From Podospora bellae-mahoneyi (lineage: Eukaryota > Ascomycota > Sordariomycetes > Sordariales > Podosporaceae), in contig NC_085881.1 in assembly GCF_035222275.1 (NCBI RefSeq), forward strand, positions 1,984,001-2,048,000: DNA of 64,000 nucleotides. Direction: 5' to 3'. Position 1 is the first letter of the stretch; the number at the start of each line of letters is the position of its first letter. The notes under the pieces were generated by a model. The model worked only from the letters and a program-made list of their open reading frames with translations, had not been told where the DNA came from and made no database searches. Shown here in pieces: positions 47,941 through 58,150 of this stretch. The position numbers and the translations under genes were made by a program.

Positions 47941-50184
47941 TCACATGAATTCCATCTCGCTCACTTTCCACTCTCGCCATGCTTCCCCCTGCATGATGCC
48001 ATCTACATAACAGTCTCCAACAAGTCTGAACCGATTACAGTACTCTCTTCTCACTACAAAAGGGGAACGACCCCCTGCCAAAAGCGCCACATCATCGTCA
48101 ACCTTCGTGTCATGTGGTACGAGTGCTAATCTTCCGTCGTCTAGCCGTGCCAGTGCCTGGTCAAGCGGTGTTGCAAGCACGGTATCCAATCTGTATGGCA
48201 TGCCGAGAACGTAGGATAGTTTACTGTTCAAAAGATAACCTCCAACAGCCGTGACCAAATAGCTGGCGATGGTGGATTCCAAAACGAAGTTGGTAAAGAC
48301 TATTGCAGCGGTCTGTAACCCTATCCAACACAGTAGATAATGCGGGACTTTACCCATACCGAAGAAGTTGATTCCAAGTAGTAGATGATAGGCCGATGGA
48401 TAATAGTAGAAAGGTCCAACCAGCCTTAGTAGCCTGAGAAATGGATTCCATCGTATAGATCTGGCCTGAGTGTGGAACTGTGCTATAGCCTCCACGATAA
48501 AAGTTTCGTTTGGATAGTCGGTAAAGAGAGAATCAACCATTTCGACTCCTCTAGGGCCCTTCATCAAGGTTTCAAACATGGCGTACAAAGGATTTGTCTC
48601 GCTCCTATCACCTAGCCAGGTCCCGTCAGAGAGAGCTAGGTCGGCATACTCCAAAAGGATTCCCATTGCTGCGCCTTTTCGAAGACAGTTTTCGAAGTAA
48701 GTTATGGCCAGCATAAGTAGTCCTGTCCTGGTTGATAAGACGCTCCGAATGATGCCATTGTTGAGTCTTTGAAAAGTATCTGCTTGAGAAGCGCGAGCTG
48801 TGAGTTTAAGAACTCCTCGGGGTGTCCTGTGGCCAACAAATAGATGGTGAATTTCCATCGGTCGACACACCGCGGTGATCTTCCCCGCGATCATTCCGTA
48901 AAGTATGAGAATACTGTTGTCACGCAACTGTGGTGGTGGACATTCGGAGTCCCCGGACGCGTTGTAAGCGTTGTATAGGGCAGGTCTGACATCTCCTGTC
49001 CGGTTGTATGGGTTTCCCTCTGTCAGATCCCATCGAGGACGTGGAAGGCATTCCGAGTCGTACTGCCAGTTTGGTACCCATGATGGCAGATCATCGTCTC
49101 TTTTTATGAAGCTGGGAGAGCTACATTGAACAAGCAACCTCAGGTCTTGCGACTGTTGCAAGATTTTGAATGCGATATGTGTGTAACACTGAGCGGTTGA
49201 TACCGCGTACTTGGGCCCTGGCAAATCATCCATGAAGAACCGGCGTTCATCGGGGCGAAGGAGACCAATTAAGCCATATACCTTATCCCGGTTATTTTTG
49301 GCACACGACCAACGGAATTGAACCAGCAGATGGGAAAGGCTGTAAAAGACACGAGGCTGGTTATCCCTCTGCAATCTCGTGGTTTCATCCAGGGCACGGA
49401 AGTTTGGACCCATGCCCCTCAAAAACCACGGCAGACACTGCTCCATCGTGAGGATGAAGATCTTAAAGTCGTCCCAGTCCAATGTGCACTTTGATGTGAG
49501 AATCCGTGATCTGGAAGCAAGGGTCATCTCCTGAATGACCCAAACACGACTCCAGTACGGATGCCGGAGAATCTGGAGTAGACCAACCACAATGTCGTCG
49601 GTGAAGGAGGTGTCTTCTCTCAGCGCAGCCGCGGTAGCGGCATTGTGTATTCGATTCAAGTTTGTGTTCTCATCCATGGTAACGACAGTCATAGTCAACG
49701 CTGCAAGAAACCTCATTGCCAGTTCCTTCTGTCTCCACTTCACGGCGTAGCTCTTGCATGCTTGGAAACAGAGATTGGCGTTGTCAGGAAGAAAGGACTC
49801 GGTGAGCCAGATCAAGACCTCTTCTGCTTGGGTGTAGATTTCACCCATGAGATCAAGCTGCTGTCCTTTTTCTGGTGCTGCTTCGTTCTGATCGATACAA
49901 ATCGCGTCAATCCATAGTCGCTCATTGACAAACTCGACGCTAAGATGCTGCAATGCCCAATAGAGGTTTCTGGTCACTTGGAGTTGAACTCCGTTGCATT
50001 GGATCGTAAGAGGGTTGCTCGAGTCGCCCCAGACATAGGACAGAGCCTTGTACTGAGTGCTTGCCAATGGAGCAACCTCAAGAGACCAGCGGCCATCAGA
50101 AAAAGTCAAAAGACGGATATAATGGCCTGTCGTGTCGGAGGGTGGTGGCAGGGGGAGATCGAGGTGTAGGGGAGAGGAAGTCAT
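47941..50184 (-). CDS. HET-domain (heterokaryon incompatibility) protein
   Basis: HET proteins trigger programmed cell death when genetically unlike fungal hyphae fuse, and some act in xenorecognition. The gene is intronless and encodes 747 residues from ATG 50184 (MTSSPLHLDL). The open frame extends 41 codons upstream but only adds a hydrophobic stretch outside the usual domain start. The HET motifs are intact: YKALSYVWGD at 45-54, RLWIDAICIDQN at about 89-100, then GQQLDLMGEIYTQAEEVLIWL, and the RVWVIQEMTLASR segment. The C-terminal third has hydrophobic segments (HYLLCWIGLQTAAIVF and neighbours) suggesting membrane association, and no STAND domain. It is convergent with a multi-span membrane protein gene. 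Confidence 0.92.
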   Translation of the reverse strand: MTSSPLHLDLPLPPPSDTTGHYIRLLTFSDGRWSLEVAPLASTQYKALSYVWGDSSNPLTIQCNGVQLQVTRNLYWALQHLSVEFVNERLWIDAICIDQNEAAPEKGQQLDLMGEIYTQAEEVLIWLTESFLPDNANLCFQACKSYAVKWRQKELAMRFLAALTMTVVTMDENTNLNRIHNAATAAALREDTSFTDDIVVGLLQILRHPYWSRVWVIQEMTLASRSRILTSKCTLDWDDFKIFILTMEQCLPWFLRGMGPNFRALDETTRLQRDNQPRVFYSLSHLLVQFRWSCAKNNRDKVYGLIGLLRPDERRFFMDDLPGPKYAVSTAQCYTHIAFKILQQSQDLRLLVQCSSPSFIKRDDDLPSWVPNWQYDSECLPRPRWDLTEGNPYNRTGDVRPALYNAYNASGDSECPPPQLRDNSILILYGMIAGKITAVCRPMEIHHLFVGHRTPRGVLKLTARASQADTFQRLNNGIIRSVLSTRTGLLMLAITYFENCLRKGAAMGILLEYADLALSDGTWLGDRSETNPLYAMFETLMKGPRGVEMVDSLFTDYPNETFIVEAIAQFHTQARSIRWNPFLRLLRLVGPFYYYPSAYHLLLGINFFGMGKVPHYLLCWIGLQTAAIVFTNFVLESTIASYLVTAVGGYLLNSKLSYVLGMPYRLDTVLATPLDQALARLDDGRLALVPHDTKVDDDVALLAGGRSPFVVRREYCNRFRLVGDCYVDGIMQGEAWREWKVSEMEFM

Positions 50185-51694
50185 TTGAAGACGAAATTGG
50201 AAATGAATCACCGTGTATAAAAAGCCTGATAGGTCAAAGGTTGAGGACAATGAAAACAATGATATGATGTCGTAGAATCTCAAAGCAAGAGAATTTAAAA
50301 GGCTCAATTATGATGCTCTGAAAGAGGGGTTGTGCGGCTGAAGCTGGGTCTGGTCACGGTGCAGACTATTGTGGCTCAGCGCCCACGACGTTGATATGCC
50401 AGAAACCTGAAACAGAAGATGGCTCGGCCTCTCTAGGCCAGGAAAATACCTGGGACCTATCTCAACTTCCAGCGGGCCATACACTTCAGTAAAAATACTG
50501 CAAATGTAGAAATGGAGGCAATCTTGCTCCTTGGTCACCTTTCGCCCAAGTCATTGTCTCTCCACTACAGGGGGATGAGCCCCTGAGCCCCTTTGCCAAA
50601 TCAGGTATGGGGTGCCAAAAAGGTGTGAACATCTGAGCGCTGTTCCTGAGTTGCCGCAGTGGCTTTGTCAACAACTGCCACACGCACTTCTCCGCCAGGG
50701 CCATGACTATGGTTTGCTACTACTTTGAACGATAGAAAAAGGCATACCTCAGACGACCTGCTTTTGTGGCGTAGGTCTTTACTAGGTACTGTTTGGCCGG
50801 CTTCAATCCCCTCGCTGTTTGGTCCTGGAAGGTCCAGAGCAGACTGGGGTCTGGGAACCAGGTGCCTGGGCACAGCAGGTTAGTTGCTCTGAATTATAGA
50901 CCTAGAGATAGATCATGAAATGAATCAGGCGGTGGATATTCAACCTTGATGGAATGGGTGTGCTCAGTTGTGAAACTGCATACACTCGCCTTTCACCGAA
51001 TTCGCCGTTGATATGTGATTGATGTTAGTAACATGCGATCTTCTATGAAAGCCCGTAGTCGAGCATGGGGATATTCAACATGTCTGTCGTGGTCAATTTG
51101 AAGTTTCTGCATTTGATATCATACCCCCATGGTTGTGAATCTCCAGTTGATGTGCTCCAAGAAGCCGACATTGGTGACCTTCTAGAAGCTAATTTCAGTA
51201 CGCACCTCAAGATGCAATCTCGCGCTCAAGACGTCAGAAGAAAGTACACGCAACTGACCGGGGGACATGCGGAAGGTCCGTTCGTTTGCCAGCAAGGGTG
51301 AGGCTGTTGAGAAACCACACCCCGCCCGCTGACCGTAAACGGGAGCAACATATCACAACAGTCACCCAATGTCGGAAGGTCGGCGAAATTTTGACACGGC
51401 CGTACTCCAACCTTCACTTCCCCGGAGCAAACCAAGGCCCGTTTCACGACCACATCTCCTCATTTTCCTTACACAACCCGCAAACTCAAACCACTGTCCG
51501 TCAGAGCGCAGTCATGAGGTGGCCATCTTGAGATAGCGACACATCGTTCAGTGGACTAGCTTGGTCTTCCACGTGTATTTATATGTACAAGAATCGCTTC
51601 ACTGGGCTATTTACCCAGTCCCTTTCCGTCACACTCAGAAATCAACAGACCGAGTCCTCGCCAAAATTACAAAATCACTCTCGCCGCTGCCATC
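50185..51694. other. Divergent spacer, no gene seen
   Basis: About 1.5 kb between the HET gene (minus) and the second Ecp2-like gene (plus). No domain-bearing frame. The sequence gtatttatatgtac at 51573-51586, about 115 bp before the Ecp2-like start, is a plausible TATA region. Confidence 0.5.
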
Positions 51695-52300
51695 ATGCAC
51701 GTCTCCAACCTGTGCCTCGCGGCGACCGCGTTCCTGGCCATTGAAGTTCAAGCCGCGCCAGCCACACAAGCCACAACCAATGCCCTCCACCTTGGTACCC
51801 AGAACAGCCCCGTCGGCCACCACTGTGGAGTCTCGACCTACCTGAACTACCTCAGCACCTCTCTGGTCAATGACTGTCTGAAGATGCTCGACAACCTTTC
51901 GCCTGATTCTGGTGGTGGCGGTGAAGATGGTTTGAACAGAGGCGATATGGACTGGTGAGTCGAGTCAGACTCTAACCTTGCTACTCTAACGTTTATGCTT
52001 TGCAGGACCATCGTCGGAGACTTTCACCGGGAGATTGGCAAATACTCAACCTGCGCGTTCGGCTGCCATGTCACCTACCCCCAAGGAGCCCTCGCTATGA
52101 TCGGTATCGATGATGTTCGCCGTGTGGTGCAGAGGTCGATCGAGATGTTCAAGCATGCGGGCGATGGGGGAGATAAAGTTGGAGCTCAGGGAGATTTTGA
52201 GTGCGACTTTGCTGGCTCGGCTGGGAAGACGGTCAGTTGGTATCTTTTCAACCCGATCATTAACTCGACGTGTTTTGATGGTGGGCCATGGTCTGGATGA
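51695..52300 (+). CDS. Secreted cysteine-containing protein, Ecp2/Hce2-like
   Basis: Two exons (51695-51954 and 52006-52300) join across a 51-nt intron inside a Trp codon, giving 184 residues. Residues 1-20 are a signal peptide (MHVSNLCLAATAFLAIEVQA). The mature part repeats the spacing seen in the Ecp2-like gene at 30504: GHHCGVSTYL (Cys44), VNDCLKML (Cys61), KYSTCAFGCHV (Cys103, Cys107), IGIDDVRRVVQRSIEMF and VGAQGDFECDF (Cys153), with one more Cys near the end. No long pro-region or Kex2 site is obvious. Similarity to Hce2 is by pattern rather than strong identity, so another small secreted fold remains possible. It may act outside the cell; no target is known. Confidence 0.7.
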
Positions 52301-52603
52301 TGGTGAGAGCGGAGTTGGGTGGGCAAGGTTAGTTTTCGGAAATAGTGTTAGGGTACTGCTGGCGGACTTATACACTGTTTTAGGGCTGGGAGAAGTGATA
52401 TCCCTGTCTGACAGCTAACACTCTAAATAATTGATCATCTGTTTGCCCTTGATGGGCTGATATCATGTCTCTTTCACATAGGCTACTTTGAGGTATGTCT
52501 CGACACTCAACAAAGCTTCCTTCAGTGACCTTCGGTTCGAGCTATATTGCAAAAGCCTCTTGCTCACTCTTCTACAGTTCCCTAACCACTTTCTGGTCAC
52601 TAC
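52301..52603. other. Convergent spacer, nothing recognised
   Basis: About 300 bp between the Ecp2-like gene and the oxidoreductase pseudogene on the opposite strand. Confidence 0.5.
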
Positions 52604-54106
52604 CTAATCTGAGAAGTCATCATAGCCCAAGTTCGCAAGCTCATTCAACTCAGCATTCATATCCTTTGTCTCAGGAACCGCACACACCTGCTTCTCCCAC
52701 TGCTCGACAGCCAGCTTATCAGCCTTGGCCTCATCGTCATCCTCATCACCACGTCCCCTATCCTCCTCAGGATCACCTGGACGCCGAACGCCCTGGGCCC
52801 AAGCAAGAAGGTTTTGCGGATCCCACATTTTGTTGACTTCTCGAAGTGCAGCGAGATTCTCCCCATAATATGCCCGCTCGTGGAATTTTGTGGGGAAGTC
52901 TCGGTCAGGAAAGTTGATGAATGCCGCCGTCCCATTAAACGACAGCGGCCGAAGCTCCTTCTTCACCCTGGCCAAGAAACGCCTCATATCCACCTCCATC
53001 CACTTGTCTACCCACTCGATCGTAACATAGGCGTGGAACACTGCTTTCCGCCAGAAGAAGGCGGAATCGGTCGGTTTCCTCTTTGTTACTTTGCCTCCCG
53101 AGTGAATTCATGTGACGAGGAAGTTGACCTGTTCTCTGTCAAACTATTTGCGGAAACTCGCCATCAACATCAACCGTGTAATGGTGTCAGTAACCTTCTC
53201 TATGGTGCCCTTGTCATCATTTCCGAAAACAGAGGGGCTGAACAGCTCGTACGTCTTGTTCTGTGGATACCCTCGCTCCATTTCCTCCAACCACTGACTT
53301 CCGAGGGTTTCGTGCAGATACCGTGTCGACTTCTAGGCGAGCGCCCTTCGTTTTAGCTGCTCCTTCAAGCTCTTAACTTCCTCCTCTACAGTATCATTTT
53401 CTGTGGGTCTAACTTGAAGCAGCTTCTCGATGGTCCTGTCGTATTCACTCTTGCGGCCGTTGAAAGAGATATTGAATCTGACGCCGCCGTTGTTTGACTG
53501 TCTGAGGTCGCATATCCAAGTCGAGTCAATCGTCATCTTATCCGGCCAGTTTGTCAGGTAGAATGCGTTCATTACCTTCACGACGTCATCAGTAATCCCG
53601 CCCTGTGGGAAACCACTGGTATCTCCCAGCCACTACAAATCCGTTCAAGCTGCTCAGCTTCCGAACCCTGAGCTTCATCCGCACCACAGCACCAAAACTG
53701 GCAGCGCCAGCGCCTTGGAGAGCCCAAAACAGCCTCTCCTCCGGGGACCCCTTCTTGGACGTCTCTCTGACCGTGATCAACCTCCCATCAGCTGTTACAA
53801 CCTTCGCCTCCACAAGCGTGTCACACCCCATCCCGAAGCTTCGGGTAAACGGACCAAGCCCACCACCGAGGATGAAACCACTCACACCCACAGTCGGGTA
53901 TCTCCCCCCGTTGATGATAAACCCGTCGTGCTTCCCAATGACTAACGTCTCATACACCATGCCCCACAGGCATCCAGCGTCCATGGTGACGATCTTGGAG
54001 TCCAACACCGCTGTTCGGCATTGGCACCGACTCGGTGGGGGTTGTGAAGCATCGATCAACATGATGTTGGATGTATTAGAGCCACGCCACAGCGGAGGCT
54101 ATTAAC
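52604..54106 (-). pseudogene. Broken FAD-linked oxidoreductase gene (berberine-bridge-enzyme type)
   Basis: The conceptual product carries hallmarks of secreted BBE/PCMH FAD oxidases: GRYPTVGVSGFILGGGLGPF, then FGMGCDTLVEAKVVTADG, FWALQGAGAASFGAVV, and the C-terminal BBE segment with ERAYYGENLAALREVNKMWDPQN. It is broken in several ways on the minus strand. A one-base frame change is needed at about 53620-53635, between RYQWFP and GGITDDVVKVMNAF. Three in-frame stops follow in otherwise homologous sequence, at 53333-53335 (TAG), 53144-53146 (TAG) and 53108-53110 (TGA). The N-terminus, where the signal peptide and the FAD-attachment region should be, is missing beyond about 54106, with a stop about nine codons upstream of the last recognisable residues. 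No splicing pattern repairs this. Confidence 0.83.
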
Positions 54107-54666
54107 TGAGTTGAGGTGTTGTGGTGATGCGGTAGATGGTGTGATGTTGAATGAACTGTGCATGTGGATTGCAGATGAAGGAGTACACAGCCCATTATTC
54201 CTTCGTGTCTACAACTTGAAAAGTCTTGGCGGGTTGTTTTTCTACCCGGGATGCGCTTGGCCGTTTGTGTTGGAGGGACTGATCTTTTTTCGAGATACCA
54301 ATCCTGCATCACAACATCCTCAACACCATTTGACTACATCAGCAGCACAGCAGTACGGCACCCCGCCGCCCCATTGTTTCCTCAGACTACGAAGAACTGG
54401 GTCCTTTGCGAGGCGGTTTGGGGATACCTGACGGCGATCCCTTATCTGGCGACTTTCAATAGGACGAATAGCTTAGATATTGGCGCCTTGCTCTTATCCT
54501 GTGAGACAAGCCTTTGCTGGTGGCCTACCTTACACTTCCTCATTCTCGGTGCTCTCCGCTGGTAGATGCAGCCCTTCCCTTTTCTTACCCTCCTTGACTA
54601 GGTTCTAAGAATACCAGTTTAGGGACACAATTAGAGCAACGACTCAGTACCAGATATTCTTGATTA
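54107..54666. other. Spacer between two pseudogenes
   Basis: About 560 bp between the truncated 5' end of the oxidoreductase pseudogene and the serine hydrolase pseudogene. It probably contains decayed remains of one or both 5' ends. No intact gene was seen. Confidence 0.45.
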
Positions 54667-55219
54667 TTGAACCATCTAATGGCATCACTTTATCTCCACA
54701 CTATCCTCGTAGCGGGGTTGACTAGCAAGCCATCCATAATCATCATGTTATATGCGCCGCTCTTGTCATCTTTGATCGACACCGGTTGCGGCATATTGGC
54801 TAAGCGGCTGGTGAACCCCCTTGGAAGCAGCTGTCCAAGAATTCGGGCTGCCTTGGCTGTCTCAATCTGCTCACCAGTCATATCGGGCACCTCAGATTGC
54901 AGCTCACGCACCCTTCTCTCCGGTGAATCCCTCCCCCACCAACTCAACGACATCTTTTACCTCACCTCCGCAACAAAACTCATCACCACCATCGCCGCCC
55001 TCCAAGCCATAGACGATGCGCACCTCTCCCTGGACTCCCCAGAAACAATCTCCCAATTCGCCCCGGAACTAGTCAACAAACCCATCCTCTCCCCAGACGG
55101 CGCGACCCTCACCCCTCCCACCAACCGCATCACCCTCCGCCAGTTACTTTCCCACACCTCCGGCCTGGCATATCACTTCCTCCACCCTTACCTCTCCGCC
55201 TGGCTCGAGAAGAACCAAG

Positions 55220-55703
55220 AACCCTGTTACAACCTGCCAAGCCCTGGCAGCGTTGTAAGCACGTGAGTACGGTTGGTCACGCAACCATGGCGAACCACGA
55301 GGCCAAGAGCGACCCCGAGACAATTGACCACGAGGCAATAGCGCCGAGACAAATGGCACAGAACCCGCTGGAAGGAGGACACTGGACGACCAGGTGGTGA
55401 TGGCACCTGGAATGGCACCCTGTGATGCGGTGTCTCAAGCGAGTCACCGGACACAGCTCCCCAACAGGCTCGGCCTGTTGCTTGAGAATTACTCAGGAGC
55501 AGCGAGCTTCTCTCGCTGCTCACACCAGTCCCTACCTAGATAGCTTTCAATCTAAGTCTTTGTCTGATTCTCAGAGGAAGAGGCAACACGCCTTACGCCA
55601 CCCCTTATTGCCCAGTTGCACCTAACTCCCTGCCAACATAAACCCTACACCGACAGACCCTTGCCCTGACGGACCAGTGTGAGAGTCTGGGCGTAACAAA
55701 CCC
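55220..55703. repeat. Target-site duplication AACCC flanking the solo LTR
   Basis: AACCC at 55220-55224 and at 55699-55703 directly abut the LTR ends. Counting one copy plus the LTR as the insertion (479 bp) brings the codon phase before and after into agreement. Confidence 0.9.
55225..55698. mobile_element. Solo LTR of a retrotransposon, 474 bp
   Basis: The element begins TGTTAC and ends GTAACA, a perfect six-base terminal inverted repeat with the TG...CA ends of LTRs. It is flanked by the exact 5-bp direct repeat AACCC at 55220-55224 and 55699-55703, a target-site duplication of LTR-retrotransposon integrase size. There is no coding sequence, primer-binding site plus second LTR, or gag/pol in the window, so this is a solo LTR left by recombination between the LTRs of a full element. 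Gypsy or copia origin cannot be told. Orientation is not determined. Confidence 0.9.
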
Positions 55704-56554
55704 CTGCAACCAGGCCACCGTCGCCCAGTAGAAGAAGCATTCGCTTACCCGCTGATCTTTGAGCCCGGAACATCCTGGTCTTATGGACCTAACCTCGATT
55801 GGACAGGGCGTATCCTCGAGCGAGCGACGAATACCACCCTCGGGCAACACGTCCAGGAGCGCATCTGCAAACCAATAGGCATCACAGCACAAGATGCCCA
55901 GTTTTACCCCGTCGAGGGCGATGAACCCAGATCTCGAATGGTCGACCTTAACCCCTCTGACCCGGCAGGGCTGGGGTTGGCTGTTGTAGGGGGGACAATG
56001 GATACGAACAGGCGGAGTGAGGGGGATTTTGGTGGGCATGGGATGTTTATGAGTGCTGAGGGGTATATCAAAGTTCTTCGGTCTCTGTTGGCAAATGATG
56101 GAAAGTTGTTGAGGAAAGAGACGATGGAAGAGATGTTTAGGGATCTGATTGGGGCGGAGGGGGAGGAGAATGCGAGGGGGTGTTTGATAGTCCTACTGGA
56201 ATCTTCTACATGGTTGGGACGGAGGGGGTCAAGGTTGGACATGGGTTGGGCGGGTTGTTAACTTTGGAGGGGGTGGATGGGTGGTATGGGGAGAGGACGT
56301 TGACTTGGGGTGGGGGGTTGTTGTTTGCGTGGTTGGTTGATCGGAGCAATGGGCTTTGCGGGTTGTGTGCGATACAGCCGGCGATGCCGGTTGATGTGCA
56401 GAGTCTGTCGAATTGAAGAATACGTTCAGACATGATGTTTATAGGAAGTTTGAGGAGTGGAATAAGGAGGAGAAGGGGAAGGTGTAGGTAATGGACAGGT
56501 ACCTAACTAACCTATGTGCACGCCGCTAGAAACTTTCCCACACTCACCCGCCAT

Positions 56555-57152
56555 CTAGACCCTCCGCGTCTTCTTCCCCTTCTTCCCCTTGCCCGCAATC
56601 GTACTCGGACTAGTCATCCTCCAAAGATCAACCTCGATTCCTTTCACTTGTCCATCCTCGTCCACCACCGGCGTAGTAATCCCCACCGCCACAATTCCGC
56701 TCAGCCACCCATACGGCGTGTCTGATCCAGCCTCAAACCTGACCCTGGTATGCAACACACCCTCAGGTTGCTGCGGGCCGTTGGCCGAGGCGTAGATGTC
56801 TACGCCATCGGTAGTTTTCAATTGATACCGAGCGTCGACATAAAAGTTGCCCGCGGCTGGATTGCCCAGACCCCAGTCACCCTATAGAAGAAACCTTGTC
56901 AGGGTGCATGAAACGGCAAGACAAGAAAGGCTAGGTGCTTACTCCATAGGCAGGAACGGTGGCATTGAAGAGAGGACCGATGAATGTCCCGCCGGCAAGG
57001 GGGAAGACGATACGGCTGCCAAAGGTGCTGGAGCCGATGCTGAAAGGGGCGGAGGCGGCGATGCTTGCGTGGCCGAGGTAGGAGAGGCCTGGTGAGGCCG
57101 GAGTGGAGGCTGTGGCAAGCGGGAGGAGAGGGAGGAGCATTGAGAGCTTCAT
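56555..57152 (-). CDS. Secreted DUF3237-like protein
   Basis: Two exons (57152-56943 and 56881-56555) join in phase across a 61-nt intron to 178 residues. Residues 1-16 (MKLSMLLPLLPLATAS) form a signal peptide. The remainder fits the beta-barrel DUF3237 family: GGTFIGPLFNATVPAYGGDW rebuilt across the splice, then GNFYVDARYQLKTTDGVDIYASANG and HTRVRFEAG followed by GWLSGIVAVG. The C-terminus is Lys/Arg-rich (GKGKKGKKTRRV). The biochemical role of DUF3237 proteins is not established. The gene is the first intact one to the right of the pseudogene pair and is convergent with the serine hydrolase remnant. Confidence 0.82.
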
Positions 57153-58150
57153 TTTTGCGTGGGTTATTGGTGTTGGAAGTGATGAGAATGCGTGTTTGAT
57201 GGTTATCTACCTGTGTACGATGTTGGTAAAGAAGTTGGGAGGGACAAGTGAGGCCGTAGTTATACTTCTCAGTCGCCAGTCGTCGAGCCAGTTGCAAGGA
57301 TGCCATCACATCTCAGCAAGAAGGCGAGCTAGGTACGTAGGCATAGTGTAGTAAGCTACACGCTATCTCACCAGGGTCATCGGACCGACGACATCACGTT
57401 CAAGATGAGTATCATTGGAAGGTGCTGTTTGTATTCATCATGCCAAGTGATTTATAACGGCTTCCATAAGCATGTCTACTGCTTTAGGAATATGTTAATT
57501 CCTTCGCTAAAAAAACATATGCAGACACTTATTCAGCTCTCGCACCATCAACTGGTGACAGACAGGGTCTGAGTCTGAGCAGATTATCGATTCTGATCTT
57601 TCCCCATGAGGCCCGATCTTTGGAGATTGACAGAGTAGAATACCAGGTATGAAAGGTGGTATGAAGGCCCAGTTCTCGTTCCTTGTTGAGTGTTGGTTGC
57701 GTTATGATAGCCGCTCCGATCTCTCTGCTTTTCTCCACCTCTTGCCACCTCTCCTGGACAAAGCGCTCATTTTAGCTGTGTTTACAGCAAGCTGTGTTTG
57801 GTTCTTGTCAAAGGGGTGATCGGATTTGTTACGTTTACTGGACATCCAGTGTTCAGTGTCAAGTGTTATGTAACTGTGCAGATGATTGGGGGGGAGAATT
57901 GAGGTCGAACCAACCGAGGCTGCTGCGCCACATTGAGGATTCGAGTTTGACGGGAAAGGCGCAGTAGGAGGTCAAAATGGGCGCAGGTGGGTGTTGGGCA
58001 CAGTGTTCTGCCTGAATATGCAACGAACCACATGTGCCTCAGTCGTGCAGCTAACTTCCCCGCCAGTCTCCACGGATGACCTCTACCTGTCAAGCATCAC
58101 CGCTTGTGCGATACTCACGCTGGGTTGTCAAACATCCCGGATGAGACAAC
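57153..58150. other. Divergent promoter spacer
   Basis: About 1 kb between the DUF3237-like gene (minus) and the NLR gene (plus). No gene or repeat was recognised. Confidence 0.5.

Larger units (their letters stand above)
54667..56487 (+). pseudogene. Beta-lactamase-like serine hydrolase gene, interrupted by a solo LTR and frameshifts
   Basis: The conceptual protein belongs to the beta-lactamase/transpeptidase-like serine hydrolase family (EstB/LovD-like). The catalytic SxxK motif is SATK in IFYLTSATKLITTIAALQ. RQLLSHTSGLAYHF follows, then the LTR interrupts after KNQEP. Coding resumes at 55704 and gives EEAFAYPLIFEPGTSWSYGP with the YxN-like motif, then GRILERATNTTLGQHV and GHGMFMSAEGY. Further defects follow: a one-base change near the G run 56176-56180 (needed to reach GIFYMVGTEGVKVGHGLGG) and another near 56395-56400 (needed to reach TFRHDVYRKFEEW and the stop at 56487). 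The N-terminal 70 residues are atypical and may also be damaged. The enzyme's substrate is unknown. Confidence 0.85.

Noticed and set aside
54690-54953. Minus-strand frame opposite the serine hydrolase N-terminus
   Set aside because: No family recognised; it is antisense to the SxxK-bearing frame, which has clear homology further on.
55262-55700. Reading the LTR region as an intron of the serine hydrolase gene
   Set aside because: Although GTGAGT occurs at 55262, no in-phase acceptor joins the frames, and the terminal repeats plus target duplication explain the interval fully.
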